A stretch of 64,000 nucleotides of DNA, from the NCBI GenBank assembly GCA_963747515.1, contig CAVVFN010000008.1, forward strand, positions 682,001 through 746,000, given 5' to 3'. The DNA is from Mariniphaga sp963747515. GTDB lineage: Bacteria; Bacteroidota; Bacteroidia; Bacteroidales; Prolixibacteraceae. Positions 1-9,253 of the stretch are shown here, piece by piece. The notes under the pieces were generated by a model. It was not told the origin of the DNA. It did not search any database and saw only the letters and a list, made by a program, of their open reading frames with translations. The stretch's first letter is position 1, and each line of letters opens with the position of its first letter. The position numbers and the translations under genes were made by a program.

Positions 1-2
1 GG

Positions 3-578
3 CTGGCCCTGGATAATCCTGATTTTCCAAAATCTGTTTATTGTACCGGTGGCCGTTATTTTTTCAACGACAACAGGGATGTTCCGGATTACCAGATGGC
101 CACCCTCGACTTTGGCAATTATGTCATTACTCTTGAAGCGGGGGAATGCGCTCCATACATGTCGAAAACCAGTACAGAGATTCGCTTCGGTAACGGATTT
201 CCCGACTGGAGCCAGAATGCCACCGATATCCTGATAATGGGGACAAAGCGTATGATGCATCTTGGAGTTATGGGTGGCGGATGGCAGGTATTTGAAAAAG
301 ACGGCCAGCTGGTTGCACAGCAGGAAGGATTTTTCCCTCTGCAAGCTCATGTTGAGAATTTCTTCGATTGTGTGCGTTCAAGAAAACATCCCAACGGAAA
401 TATAGTGGAGGGCCATAAAAGCGCATCGTATGTTCATTTGGCTAATATGTCGTATCGCTCAGGAAAAAGACAGCTCGATTTTTCTTCTGAATATGAATCG
501 GTATTAAATAATCCGGCTGCCCAGGAGCTGCTCCGGCGCGATTATCGCAAAGGTTTTGAAATACCAGATGAAGTTTAA
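3..578 (+). CDS. Gfo/Idh/MocA-family oxidoreductase, C-terminal part (5' truncated by window edge)
   Basis: The frame is open from base 3, so the gene begins outside the window; the first internal Met (base 96) is not a believable start. The visible 191 residues are the C-terminal alpha/beta domain of NAD(P)-dependent Gfo/Idh/MocA dehydrogenases. The end carries the usual family tail, with a segment of the type 'ENFFDCVRSRKHPNG...EGHKSASYVHLANMSYR', seen here around residues 118-160. The Rossmann NAD-binding half and the catalytic Lys motif (EKP) lie upstream and cannot be checked. Such enzymes oxidise or epimerise sugars, inositols or their derivatives. It is followed 57 bp later by a secreted hydrolase on the same strand, so co-transcription is plausible. 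Family call is secure; the substrate is unknown. Confidence 0.85.
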   Translation: MALDNPDFPKSVYCTGGRYFFNDNRDVPDYQMATLDFGNYVITLEAGECAPYMSKTSTEIRFGNGFPDWSQNATDILIMGTKRMMHLGVMGGGWQVFEKDGQLVAQQEGFFPLQAHVENFFDCVRSRKHPNGNIVEGHKSASYVHLANMSYRSGKRQLDFSSEYESVLNNPAAQELLRRDYRKGFEIPDEV

Positions 579-635
579 CTATCACTATATAACCTGTATT
601 TTCAGATTTTTAATTTCTTTAAACCTGATAGAAAA

Positions 636-1793
636 ATGAGACAAATTCAATTTACCATTATTCCCGCGTTTCTTATTCTTCTCTTTGTTTCCTGGAATTC
701 TTCGGCAGTAGATAAAGGAGAAAAAAAAGACAGTGCCTGGGAAAAAATCAAAACCTATTTTAACCCGCCTGAAGAATTTAAAGCCAATTACGGAGATTAC
801 CTTTCGCCGTTAAAATTTTACGACGGACGTAAAGTAAAGTCGAAAAAGGACTGGGCTCTGCGCAGGGAAGAAATCCTAAACCGGTGGCAGAACATGTTGG
901 GGGAATGGCCTCCGTTAATTGAAAATCCAAAAATGGAAATTATTGAATCGGTAAAAAGGGAAAACTTTACCCAGCACTCCATAAAACTGGAGTGGAGAAA
1001 AGGTGAAATGACAAATGCTTACCTGTTGATACCTGACACTCCGGGAAGAAATGAAAAAAAACCTGCCGTTATTACAGTATATTATGAGCCTGAAACCGCA
1101 GTAGGATTGAAGGTTGAGCTGCGTGATTTTGCCTATCAGCTTGCAAAACGGGGATTTGTTACTTTATCTCTTGGTACAGGCGCCACCCAAAACACCAGTC
1201 CTTTTGGACAATATTATCCGACACCTGAAAATGCTACTGTAGAACCTTTATCGATGCTGGCATATCTGGCAGCCAATGCATATAATTTTCTGGCAAAACA
1301 TCCTGAAGTAGATTCCGGGAGAATAGGGATAACGGGGCATTCCTACGGTGGTAAGTGGTCGATGTTTGCATCCTGTCTTTACGACAAATTTGCCTGTGCT
1401 GTATGGTCGGATGGTGGAATTGTGTTTGATGAATCACGTCCCAATGTTAATTACTGGGAGCCCTGGTACCTGGGATACCACAAAAAACCCTGGAGAAAAG
1501 GCGGGGTAATTACTGAAGATAATCCTGCAAAAGGCCTTTATCCCGAGCTGGTTAAAAACGGATTCGATTTACATGAGCTTCACGCACTGATGGCACCCCG
1601 GCCATTTCTGGTATCGGGAGGTTCCGAAGATCCGGTTGAACGCTGGATTCCTCTTAATCATGCTGTAGCTGTAAATAAGTTGCTTGGTTATAAAAACCGG
1701 GTAGGCATGACCAGCCGCCCTACTCATGCACCTACTCCGGAATCGAACGAAGCGATGTATAATTTCTTTGAATACTTTCTGAAAGAAAAATAA
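636..1793 (+). CDS. secreted alpha/beta-hydrolase (acetyl-esterase/dienelactone-hydrolase-like)
   Basis: A 385-residue protein with an N-terminal hydrophobic export signal (about residues 5-24). It has a full alpha/beta-hydrolase triad: nucleophile Ser236 in GHSYGG, an acidic residue in GGSEDP (Glu331/Asp332) and His364 in RPTHAPT. A 'MAPRPFLVSGG' strand before the acid is typical of the bacterial acetyl-xylan-esterase-like and Abhydrolase_7-type families found in polysaccharide utilisation regions. The likely role is removal of acyl or methyl esters from polysaccharide in the periplasm. It is not a classical CE15 glucuronoyl esterase, because the nucleophile motif is GHSYG rather than GCSR. 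It lies downstream of the oxidoreductase on the same strand and converges with the leftward block. Confidence 0.8.
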   Translation: MRQIQFTIIPAFLILLFVSWNSSAVDKGEKKDSAWEKIKTYFNPPEEFKANYGDYLSPLKFYDGRKVKSKKDWALRREEILNRWQNMLGEWPPLIENPKMEIIESVKRENFTQHSIKLEWRKGEMTNAYLLIPDTPGRNEKKPAVITVYYEPETAVGLKVELRDFAYQLAKRGFVTLSLGTGATQNTSPFGQYYPTPENATVEPLSMLAYLAANAYNFLAKHPEVDSGRIGITGHSYGGKWSMFASCLYDKFACAVWSDGGIVFDESRPNVNYWEPWYLGYHKKPWRKGGVITEDNPAKGLYPELVKNGFDLHELHALMAPRPFLVSGGSEDPVERWIPLNHAVAVNKLLGYKNRVGMTSRPTHAPTPESNEAMYNFFEYFLKEK

Positions 1794-1829
1794 TACCTTA
1801 ATAAATTTTTTCCAACCGATCTTTTTAAG

Positions 1830-1886
1830 GCAGTATAAATTGCAAAACATCCCGCTCCATTTGGAATATTTTGCAATTTATCCTGC
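1830..1886. terminator. long inverted repeat between convergent genes, probable bidirectional terminator
   Basis: Two 21-bp arms (1830-1850 and 1866-1886) pair with two mismatches around a 15-base loop. It sits in the gap between two converging genes, where a shared terminator is expected. There is no clear T-tract on either side, so it may instead be an mRNA 3'-end stabilising stem. Confidence 0.55.
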
Positions 1887-1956
1887 TCTACATGCACTTG
1901 TAAATCAAAATATTTCCAAGTCCAACTGGTTTTGAAACTTACTCATTTACAGTTCC

Positions 1957-3840
1957 TTAAATTCCTACAACAATTTTCCGGACCAGGACTTCACCTTTGT
2001 TTATTATCCGAATTAAATATGTTCCGGGTAACAGATTGCTGATTGGTAATTCCGCCCGCTCTATGAAATCAAAGTCAGACAATATTTCACCATGTATGGA
2101 AAGCAGATTTCCCCTTACCCGGTTGCCCGTTTTCAATTCAATAATAATAAATTCTTTTGCAGGATTAGGATAAATTTGAATGTAATCCTGATTTGTTGTA
2201 AAAGGTATATTTGTGAAATTTGTGGATACTACAGGCCGGGGACCATAATGCGGCAACTCCTGTCCGGCTTCATATGCACCGCAATCGGGAGCGTTTCCTG
2301 AATAATTATCATTAATATTTGGAATATAAACAGCGGCATCAACAACCCGTGAATTTGAATTCGGCCTGAGATCAGGCACTTCTCTTTCGGGTACCGGCGG
2401 ATTCGGGAAATCCACCCGATTAAAAACATCCTCCATTGTTATTCTTTCTATACCCTGTTTTTCAACTTCGGAGAAAGGTTTATTCCCGATTACAGCTTTG
2501 TAACTGACTCCATAAACACCCACAGCATCGTAATCAAAATCGGAATGTACACCGGGGTCATATATCATTGCTGCAGAAGGGACTCCTGCACCGTAACCTC
2601 CCCAGTTCACATCCCCGTCAGGTCCTCCAATGGCAAGGTTATTTCTAAAATATGCAAAATCCATAGCAGAATTTCCGGCCATTCCTGCCCCAATCTTAAC
2701 TACCGTATTATGCAAAACCACGTCACCCTGGCTATAGCGTTTTAATTTGTATGCACCATGAATGACATTGTACATCACATTGCGGATAAAATAATTCGGG
2801 CCACCCAATCCGGGTTGTGAGCTCAGACCAACATAACTATTTGTAATCAGGTTGCGCATGATCCGGCAGTTTGAGAAACAAAAATCAGCTTCAATGGCAT
2901 CATCAAGCCCAATGGAAATATCGTTATTGTAGATATCAATGGAGGTCTGATTCACCGCATTCTGATCTTCCATGGTAGAAATACAATCTCTAAAGCCTGA
3001 AACTTTATTATAACAGATCACATTTCCAGGACCGGTAATCTCAATGCCTTCTCCAATGTTATCACCGTTTGCACCCATTGATTCGTTATTCCATTTACAA
3101 ATACCGGTAATTACATTATCACTGATATAACATTTTGTAATTCCCGGTTTATATGCAACAATTCCATATACAGCATTAATGGTACAGTTTCGTATCACAC
3201 AGTTCTCAGAACCGTTTAATTTGATCCCTCTGCCATTTTCGCTTGTATTTACTACATTTAGGCCTTCAATAAAAACCCATTTTTTAAATTGAACATCAAT
3301 AAAAGAAAAGGTAGCAGTTCCTTTGCTGCAGCGATATACTACCGGACTTTCAGCAGTACCGCTTTCGGTGTTTAATATACCGTATTCACCTGGTTCAATT
3401 TCTATAATTTTTGCCCTTTCAGGTATTTTGGGCACAGGTTGTGTACGGGCAAAAACAGTTGCTTCTGCCTGTCCGCCATCGGGATCAAGAAGATACAGGG
3501 AAATTTCATATTCTGTATCGGGGTTCAGGTTAAAAATACTGCCCGAATGTTTATTGTCCCAATGAAAGCCTATATTTTCACCAGCAGGAATCCTTCGCAG
3601 CGGCATCCCTGTTCTCCATTCAGATGAACCCTTCTCCCTGTACTTAATGGTTACAGTTCCGTTTGCGTTATCGTCTCCTTCAATTTTCCATTCTATTGTG
3701 AGATTTTCTATGGTTGGCCAGGGAGATGACAGTTCCCCGGGAATTGTAGCTTCCTGTGCAAATAAGCGAATATTTACAGCCAGTATCAAGCATATCAGTA
3801 ACGGAAAATTTTCAGTAAATCGATTAAGCATATTATTCAA
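1957..3840 (-). CDS. T9SS-secreted right-handed parallel beta-helix protein (pectate-lyase-like fold)
   Basis: A 627-residue exported protein. A signal peptide (residues 1-28, ending LFAQ) precedes an FN3-like domain (about 40-135), then a long beta-helix region (about 140-440) with repeated NCxIRNCTI/NxIxNxYVG-type rungs as in polysaccharide lyase and polygalacturonase folds. The last 75 residues are a type-A T9SS sorting domain starting 'IYPNPAKEF' and ending in a 'GTYLIRI...VRKIVVG' strand. It should therefore pass the outer membrane and be anchored or released at the surface. No lyase family can be assigned by eye. It is the last gene of the leftward carbohydrate block and the only one with a sorting domain, so it could be the surface endo-acting enzyme or binding protein. 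Activity is inferred from fold only. Confidence 0.8.
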   Translation of the reverse strand: MNNMLNRFTENFPLLICLILAVNIRLFAQEATIPGELSSPWPTIENLTIEWKIEGDDNANGTVTIKYREKGSSEWRTGMPLRRIPAGENIGFHWDNKHSGSIFNLNPDTEYEISLYLLDPDGGQAEATVFARTQPVPKIPERAKIIEIEPGEYGILNTESGTAESPVVYRCSKGTATFSFIDVQFKKWVFIEGLNVVNTSENGRGIKLNGSENCVIRNCTINAVYGIVAYKPGITKCYISDNVITGICKWNNESMGANGDNIGEGIEITGPGNVICYNKVSGFRDCISTMEDQNAVNQTSIDIYNNDISIGLDDAIEADFCFSNCRIMRNLITNSYVGLSSQPGLGGPNYFIRNVMYNVIHGAYKLKRYSQGDVVLHNTVVKIGAGMAGNSAMDFAYFRNNLAIGGPDGDVNWGGYGAGVPSAAMIYDPGVHSDFDYDAVGVYGVSYKAVIGNKPFSEVEKQGIERITMEDVFNRVDFPNPPVPEREVPDLRPNSNSRVVDAAVYIPNINDNYSGNAPDCGAYEAGQELPHYGPRPVVSTNFTNIPFTTNQDYIQIYPNPAKEFIIIELKTGNRVRGNLLSIHGEILSDFDFIERAELPISNLLPGTYLIRIINKGEVLVRKIVVGI

Positions 3841-3996
3841 TTCTGATTTATCTCTTCAGTATCAATTCCTTAAAACATATTCCGGAATCCATCCCAATAT
3901 TTGATTCGGTGGTATTCATCATTTCAACATAGCTCCTCCACCTTTAAACATAATCACTGACAATGGTTTTTATGGCAGCCATTCTACGATGAAGCC

Positions 3997-5862
3997 TCAA
4001 TTTTTAATGAAATTTATTTTAACCTCTTTTCTACCCAGCCCTGCAGGCAGAATAACATTATCGGCATTCACCAGCCGGCCATCAACATTGATTTTTTGTT
4101 GCTGTCCCAATGTGTCCTTTAGCCAATCAGCAAATTCCAGGTTCCAGAATGATGAGTGCTTTTGAAAATGACGGCAATAATGTGGGTCGTAATTCACTTC
4201 AATCAATAATTCCTTTTCTCCTTTCCATCGACCGGAAATCTCTGCATGCAAATAACCAATAAATTCATTGATACTGATAAACCTTCCATTAGGGTAAACA
4301 TCAAAAATCTTCGCAAACTCATCAGGGGCATAAGTAATACCAAAACTGTGGGCATCAGGCAGAGAGGCTACAAAAAGCGGAGATTCCTTACCGGAAAACA
4401 TCCACTTCAGAATAACCATGTCTTTTCCCAAATAGCCTTCCTCCCAGCCACACCAGCCGAACCCGGCCTTTCCTGCAAGTTTAACGGTATTGTTGTGAAA
4501 TGAAGTTGACATTGCCAGTCCACCTGCACAAAACTCCAGAGGGACTACATCAAATTGTTCAATAAGCCAATCACGTGCTGTATTCATTCTCCATAACTGT
4601 TCTGCTGCAGGGATTTCCTTTAATCTTCTTGTATCTCCAAATTCGCGGTACCAGCCAACTTCTGCCTTTTCTTCATCGAGAGCAGAACCGTACCATGTGG
4701 GCCCGGAAGAAAGATCAGGCTGCATATGGGTCAGTCCATGGCACATTACTTCAAAAACTCCTTTCTCAATACCTATGCTGTAACCTTTCTTCCCCGATAC
4801 ATAATCCTGTTTTACACCAAACTCGTCAACAAACTGCTTTTTCCAAGTAGGCACAACAATTCCCTTTTTGTCATCTACAAATCCCGGTACAAAATTAATG
4901 TTCAATACAGCCTTATTCTCTTGTAAAGGTTTTATAAGGTGTTTTTCAATAACATCTTCGGTAAGCTCAGGATGATGCCAATGTTCCAGGTACGTGTTTT
5001 GGCTACCTCCCGGATCATCCATGATCATTATAATATCGTTCACGTAGGATTTGTAAAAATTATAACCTATTGCCCAGGTGATGGCATTGCGCAAAAGCTT
5101 ACGAATATCCTGAAAATAGAACATATAGTTATGATCATTTCCTATCCAAACATTCCGGGCACCGGAAGTCATTTCATTAAGGGTTACCTGAGGATATCCT
5201 CCCTGTTCAACAATGGTTTTTGTATTACCTGTTAATTCAACTTTAATTCGCTGTTTATTGCCATCGTATCCGCTGTCAATTTCAAACGTAGGTTGAAGAT
5301 TTCTGGTCAGGAAATGATCGCCTTTAATTTCCATTTTTGTACTGCTTTCCCAGCTTCCTTTGTATTTCAATCCCAAAAGTGATTGGATTTCAGGCTGCAA
5401 AATGCGATTGGATAAAGCAATTAATCCAATTCCATAATTTTCAACCATTTCGGTAATGACAGAATAATCGGGTTTAAGCAGACTTTCACTTTGATTAACA
5501 TCCCATAAAATGGCACCGTATTTTGGTTTGCCAGACATATTAAGAAACATGTTGCGGTTTAAAAATTGCTGATCCAGGCGGATAATATCGAATGGGATAG
5601 CCCATGATTTCAATAAAACAACCAGATGATGAAAATCGCTATCGCCGCGTACTTCCGGTTTTGCCTCATAACCGGAAAACTCCCCGGTTGGTTCAGGCAT
5701 GGCAATCATATAGGAGGATGAATCTTTCCATTGATCGCCAATTACTAAAATTACCCGGAAAGGGTTCAAGTGATTGTTTCCCTTTGCACTCAAAGCGGAT
5801 ATCAGAAAGAGCAGAAATATGCCAGCAACGATAACTTTTGATTCTTTTAATACAGCTCTCAT
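3997..5862 (-). CDS. exported polysaccharide-deacetylase-like protein of unknown function
   Basis: A 621-residue protein with an N-terminal signal anchor (about residues 8-26). The first 260 residues look like a glutamine-amidotransferase-like or DUF2194-type domain. From about residue 275 the pattern matches a NodB/carbohydrate-esterase-4-like barrel: Asp282-Asp283 in 'IMIMDDPGG' and His375/His379 in 'CHGLTH', the expected metal-binding Asp and HxxxH. No substrate can be named. It lies 18 bp upstream in coordinates, but downstream in transcription, of the concanavalin-like protein gene, so the two are almost certainly co-transcribed. A deacetylase role on the same glycan is a reasonable inference. 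The alternative is a catalytically inactive glycan-binding barrel. Confidence 0.6.
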   Translation of the reverse strand: MRAVLKESKVIVAGIFLLFLISALSAKGNNHLNPFRVILVIGDQWKDSSSYMIAMPEPTGEFSGYEAKPEVRGDSDFHHLVVLLKSWAIPFDIIRLDQQFLNRNMFLNMSGKPKYGAILWDVNQSESLLKPDYSVITEMVENYGIGLIALSNRILQPEIQSLLGLKYKGSWESSTKMEIKGDHFLTRNLQPTFEIDSGYDGNKQRIKVELTGNTKTIVEQGGYPQVTLNEMTSGARNVWIGNDHNYMFYFQDIRKLLRNAITWAIGYNFYKSYVNDIIMIMDDPGGSQNTYLEHWHHPELTEDVIEKHLIKPLQENKAVLNINFVPGFVDDKKGIVVPTWKKQFVDEFGVKQDYVSGKKGYSIGIEKGVFEVMCHGLTHMQPDLSSGPTWYGSALDEEKAEVGWYREFGDTRRLKEIPAAEQLWRMNTARDWLIEQFDVVPLEFCAGGLAMSTSFHNNTVKLAGKAGFGWCGWEEGYLGKDMVILKWMFSGKESPLFVASLPDAHSFGITYAPDEFAKIFDVYPNGRFISINEFIGYLHAEISGRWKGEKELLIEVNYDPHYCRHFQKHSSFWNLEFADWLKDTLGQQQKINVDGRLVNADNVILPAGLGRKEVKINFIKN

Positions 5863-5880
5863 GTTTAATTTATTCTCATA

Positions 5881-7218
5881 TTAATTGATATCAGACACCA
5901 AACTATGACCCAATAAATATCCTTTTGGCGGCAACCTGTTTTCCGGTGTTGTACCGGGTGCCCATTGAGTAGCAAAGGCAGCATGCCAGGGGGACCATTC
6001 CGACCATTCGCCGGGTTCATTCTGCTGTCGGATACGCACGGAATATAGGGTATTGTAATCCAACAGGTTTTTCCCGTTAAGAAAACTGCCATTGCCTGTA
6101 TTAACTTCAACCTTGTTTTCATTTGATTCGCCTCTCCAAACAACCGTGTAATTTAATTTAGGCTGTTTACGGGCCGGATCAGTTATTGGCAAAGGATGTT
6201 GTATTGTCTGAGCCACTTCAATCTGGTATTTTTTTGTTAAATCTCCGCCAGGCTGCCGGGAGATCTCGATTATCGGATTGTTTCCTGTTCTTGCAGGGCC
6301 AACAGGCCTTTTTGAAAGCACAAGATCATCGAAAAAGCGGGACTGCTCACGCGGAGAGCCCCCATTCCAGTATCCGTCCCACGACATGGCATTTAAAGTT
6401 TCCGAACGATGACCACCTGCCAAATCCTGGTTGATGATGTCGCAAATCAGCTGGCCGTCGGCCCAGGCCTGAATGCGATCGGAATGATGTCCTTCGCCAA
6501 GGGTGACCCCCAGCTCAAAATGAATCCATCTTCCCAAATTTTCAGGGGTATTCAGATTAAAACTGGTATTGTAATTAGGCAGCCATTCACGTTCAACATC
6601 CGGCGCCTTAGTATGTTGCTGAATGGTAATGAATCCTTTTGGCCCTTCTATCCAGAATAAAACAGAATAAACTGCTTTCCATGGTGTAGTAAAACATCGC
6701 ATGCGGGCCATTTTAGGTGGCAGGGTACCTCTTCCCTCCTGAGATGAAAATCCCTCTTCAAATTTATGGTACCATCCGGCAAATACTTGAAGTTGTGGGG
6801 TGGTATCCCGGACAGGAATGTGAGTTTTAATTTTATTGTCGCCAAAAAAGCGCCATACCCAACCCGATCCTCCGGGGTCTTCTCCTTCTTTATACTTTTG
6901 GACGGGAATGTAACTGTTTTGAATTGCTTTCCTTCCGCTGAAAGCATCCACCTCAGAAATGCTCATTATTGAATCGGAAAGATTTCCCGAATCATGAAAT
7001 TCATTTTTCAACTGAGCTAGATTTTCAAAATTCTGAAAATAGAATACCCCCAGGTCTTGCAATTTATTTTCAGATAAGGGGATAACCCGGTTAATTTTAG
7101 GGACCTCCTTTTCATTGGGAAAGCCAATTACACGCGAAGGTGCTATGGCTATTGTCAGGAGCAAAATGCAAAAACAGTTAATTTTCATAGCCGAACCACA
7201 ATTAGGTAAATAATTCAA
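5881..7218 (-). CDS. exported concanavalin-like (LamG/polysaccharide-lyase-type) protein with C-terminal FN3 domain
   Basis: A 445-residue protein with a signal peptide (about residues 10-32). The middle (about 60-320) has the look of a jelly-roll/concanavalin-like domain: alternating strands rich in Trp, with segments such as 'GRWIHFELGVTLGEG' and 'QAWADGQLICD' that are typical of carbohydrate-binding or polysaccharide-lyase jelly rolls. It ends with an FN3-like module (about 325-430). The catalytic residues of a known lyase family are not recognisable, so this may be a lyase of an unassigned family or a binding protein. The spacing of 18 bp to the next gene supports an operon. The annotated start gives a signal peptide; an internal Met at residue 11 is also possible. 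Confidence 0.55.
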   Translation of the reverse strand: MNYLPNCGSAMKINCFCILLLTIAIAPSRVIGFPNEKEVPKINRVIPLSENKLQDLGVFYFQNFENLAQLKNEFHDSGNLSDSIMSISEVDAFSGRKAIQNSYIPVQKYKEGEDPGGSGWVWRFFGDNKIKTHIPVRDTTPQLQVFAGWYHKFEEGFSSQEGRGTLPPKMARMRCFTTPWKAVYSVLFWIEGPKGFITIQQHTKAPDVEREWLPNYNTSFNLNTPENLGRWIHFELGVTLGEGHHSDRIQAWADGQLICDIINQDLAGGHRSETLNAMSWDGYWNGGSPREQSRFFDDLVLSKRPVGPARTGNNPIIEISRQPGGDLTKKYQIEVAQTIQHPLPITDPARKQPKLNYTVVWRGESNENKVEVNTGNGSFLNGKNLLDYNTLYSVRIRQQNEPGEWSEWSPWHAAFATQWAPGTTPENRLPPKGYLLGHSLVSDIN

Positions 7219-7287
7219 TTCATTTTATTTTCCATTGTGCCGGAAAGGGTTAATCACAGATTCATCAGGGTTCACCCAAAAACCTCT

Positions 7288-9039
7288 TTATTCCGAAGAG
7301 TAAACCACTTTTCCTCCCACCATTGTCATTTCAGATTTTATTTCTTTGATTTGATCGACAGGACAAGTTAAAATATCTTTGGAAAGAACTACAATATCGG
7401 CAAGTTTACCCACCTCAATCGAACCTTTTAAATTTTCTTCAAAGGTTGAATAGGCATTATTGATAGTGTACATTTTAAGAGCATCTTCTCTTGAAATGGC
7501 TTCTTCCGGCATCACTACGTTGCCTCTTTCTGTTTTACGGGTGATGGTAGACCACATACCTAAGAAAGGATTATACGGATTGATGGAAGTATTGGCATCA
7601 AGTTTTACCATATGATCCGATCCGCCTGACAGCAGAACCCCTTCCGTTATCATTGATTTATATGGATTAAAAGTCTTTATCCGCTCTTCACCCAGAATGT
7701 ATTTCATGGCATCCGCATCTTTATAAAACCAGGCAGGCTGGACATTGGCAATAACCCCTAATTCCTGCATTTTAGCAATGGCATCTTCAGTAAAAAAGTT
7801 TCCGTGGATAATTGAAAACCGTTTATCTTTCAAGGGGATTTCCCGATTAATTTCCTCAAACACATCCAACAGTAAATCCACACCTCCACCACCGGTACTG
7901 TGCGCTGTAAAAGCCCATCCTGATTCAATTGCTGCCAATGCAACATTCCGAACTTCCTCATGTGAATAATTAACAATGCCTCTGTATTCCGGATCTTCAA
8001 TTTTATATACCTCCATGGCTGTTTCTCCCCATGGTTTACGCAGGAAAGCTGTCCCTGTTAATATACCTCCATCAAGGAAAATTTTCAGGCTGCCGGTTCT
8101 TATCCATTCATTTCCATCACCTGTTGAAAGAGGAAATGAATTTAAGGAATCCACCAGTTGTTCCTTTGGATAAGCTGCATCGAAGGGCAACAGGAAATTC
8201 TGCATAACCCTTACGGTTAACTCATTATTTTGGCTTAATTCCTTATAGCGGTTGTAGTTATTGAGACTGCCATAACCAGAAATAACTCCAGTAATACCAA
8301 GCATATTATAATCAAGAAATAGTTGCTTCAAAGCTTCAATCTCATCCTGAGGAGTTAATTTCTTTTTGGGAGGTATTTTCAACAGATTAAACGCAGAAGC
8401 ATTAATTACACCCGTTAAACTTCCATCATCCGGATCGAGAATCAACCCTTCATGTCCTTTTAATTTCTCCAGTCCCGAAACTTTTATAGCAGCAGTATTG
8501 ATTACCCCCCCAAAAGAACCGTTCAAAAACACCGGATTATTTGGCGCTGCCTTATCCAGTTCCGCAAGAGTGGGTTGTCTTAAATCAACCAGGCGGGTAT
8601 AAAATAATTTGGGATGAATAATCCACTCCCCTTCCTTCTTTTCAGAAGCCTGATGGGTTACCCAATCCAACAGTTCTTTCAGCGTATGCAGATCCGGTAT
8701 CTCCTCAAAGGTTTCACTTATAGATGCCGCTTCGGGATGCGCATGTGCATCAATAATACCTGGAATTAATGTCTTCTTCTCAACATCAATTACTTGAGTA
8801 TTTTTTCCTGCATATTTTTTAATTTCATCATCTGTTCCAACAGCGATGATTTTTTCTCCCTGGACTGCAACAGCGCTATAAAGCGAAAAATCCGCATCAA
8901 CCGACACAACCTTACCGTTAATAAAAATTATATCCGCTTCTGAAGATGGGTTTTGGCAAGAGAACAGCAGCCCGCTGATGAAAATCATATAGAAAAAAAT
9001 ATTGATTTTGTTAAAAAGAAACAAGTTTTCCTGGTTCAT
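7288..9039 (-). CDS. YtcJ-like metal-dependent amidohydrolase, lipoprotein
   Basis: An amidohydrolase-3 family protein. I chose the start at 9039, which gives a basic N-terminus, a hydrophobic stretch and a lipobox (GLLFSC-Q). A Met 21 codons upstream would place a second hydrophobic segment before it. Landmarks are 'IPGIIDAHAHPE' (metal-binding HxH), the 'HSTGGGGVDL' segment, 'SIIHGNFF', and the C-terminal 'SGGSDHMV' Asp-bearing strand, followed by 'GKLADIVVL'. Members hydrolyse amide or imide bonds of diverse small molecules, and the substrate is not predictable. Lipidation would place it in the periplasm or at the cell surface. It lies between the GH88 pair and the concanavalin-like gene, so it may act on a product of the same glycan. 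Confidence 0.8.
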   Translation of the reverse strand: MNQENLFLFNKINIFFYMIFISGLLFSCQNPSSEADIIFINGKVVSVDADFSLYSAVAVQGEKIIAVGTDDEIKKYAGKNTQVIDVEKKTLIPGIIDAHAHPEAASISETFEEIPDLHTLKELLDWVTHQASEKKEGEWIIHPKLFYTRLVDLRQPTLAELDKAAPNNPVFLNGSFGGVINTAAIKVSGLEKLKGHEGLILDPDDGSLTGVINASAFNLLKIPPKKKLTPQDEIEALKQLFLDYNMLGITGVISGYGSLNNYNRYKELSQNNELTVRVMQNFLLPFDAAYPKEQLVDSLNSFPLSTGDGNEWIRTGSLKIFLDGGILTGTAFLRKPWGETAMEVYKIEDPEYRGIVNYSHEEVRNVALAAIESGWAFTAHSTGGGGVDLLLDVFEEINREIPLKDKRFSIIHGNFFTEDAIAKMQELGVIANVQPAWFYKDADAMKYILGEERIKTFNPYKSMITEGVLLSGGSDHMVKLDANTSINPYNPFLGMWSTITRKTERGNVVMPEEAISREDALKMYTINNAYSTFEENLKGSIEVGKLADIVVLSKDILTCPVDQIKEIKSEMTMVGGKVVYSSE

Positions 9040-9253
9040 AGTATAATTTCTAAATAAAAGAATAAAATACAAAATTCTCTCCATAAACAAAATTTGCAAC
9101 AAAACAAATTTTGATTTTCAATACATATTACCTCCTACCATTCTATATATCACCTCCGGATTCTTCCTCAATGTTTTAAACAAGCAGGAATATAAATTGA
9201 TGGTACTAAATTAAAAAAGATAATCGTTAAGCAGTTATAATAAACCAATTCAC

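Noticed and set aside
1569..1850. Minus-strand open frame antisense to the end of the first hydrolase
   Set aside because: Shadow of the real alpha/beta-hydrolase frame, which has a complete catalytic triad and signal peptide.
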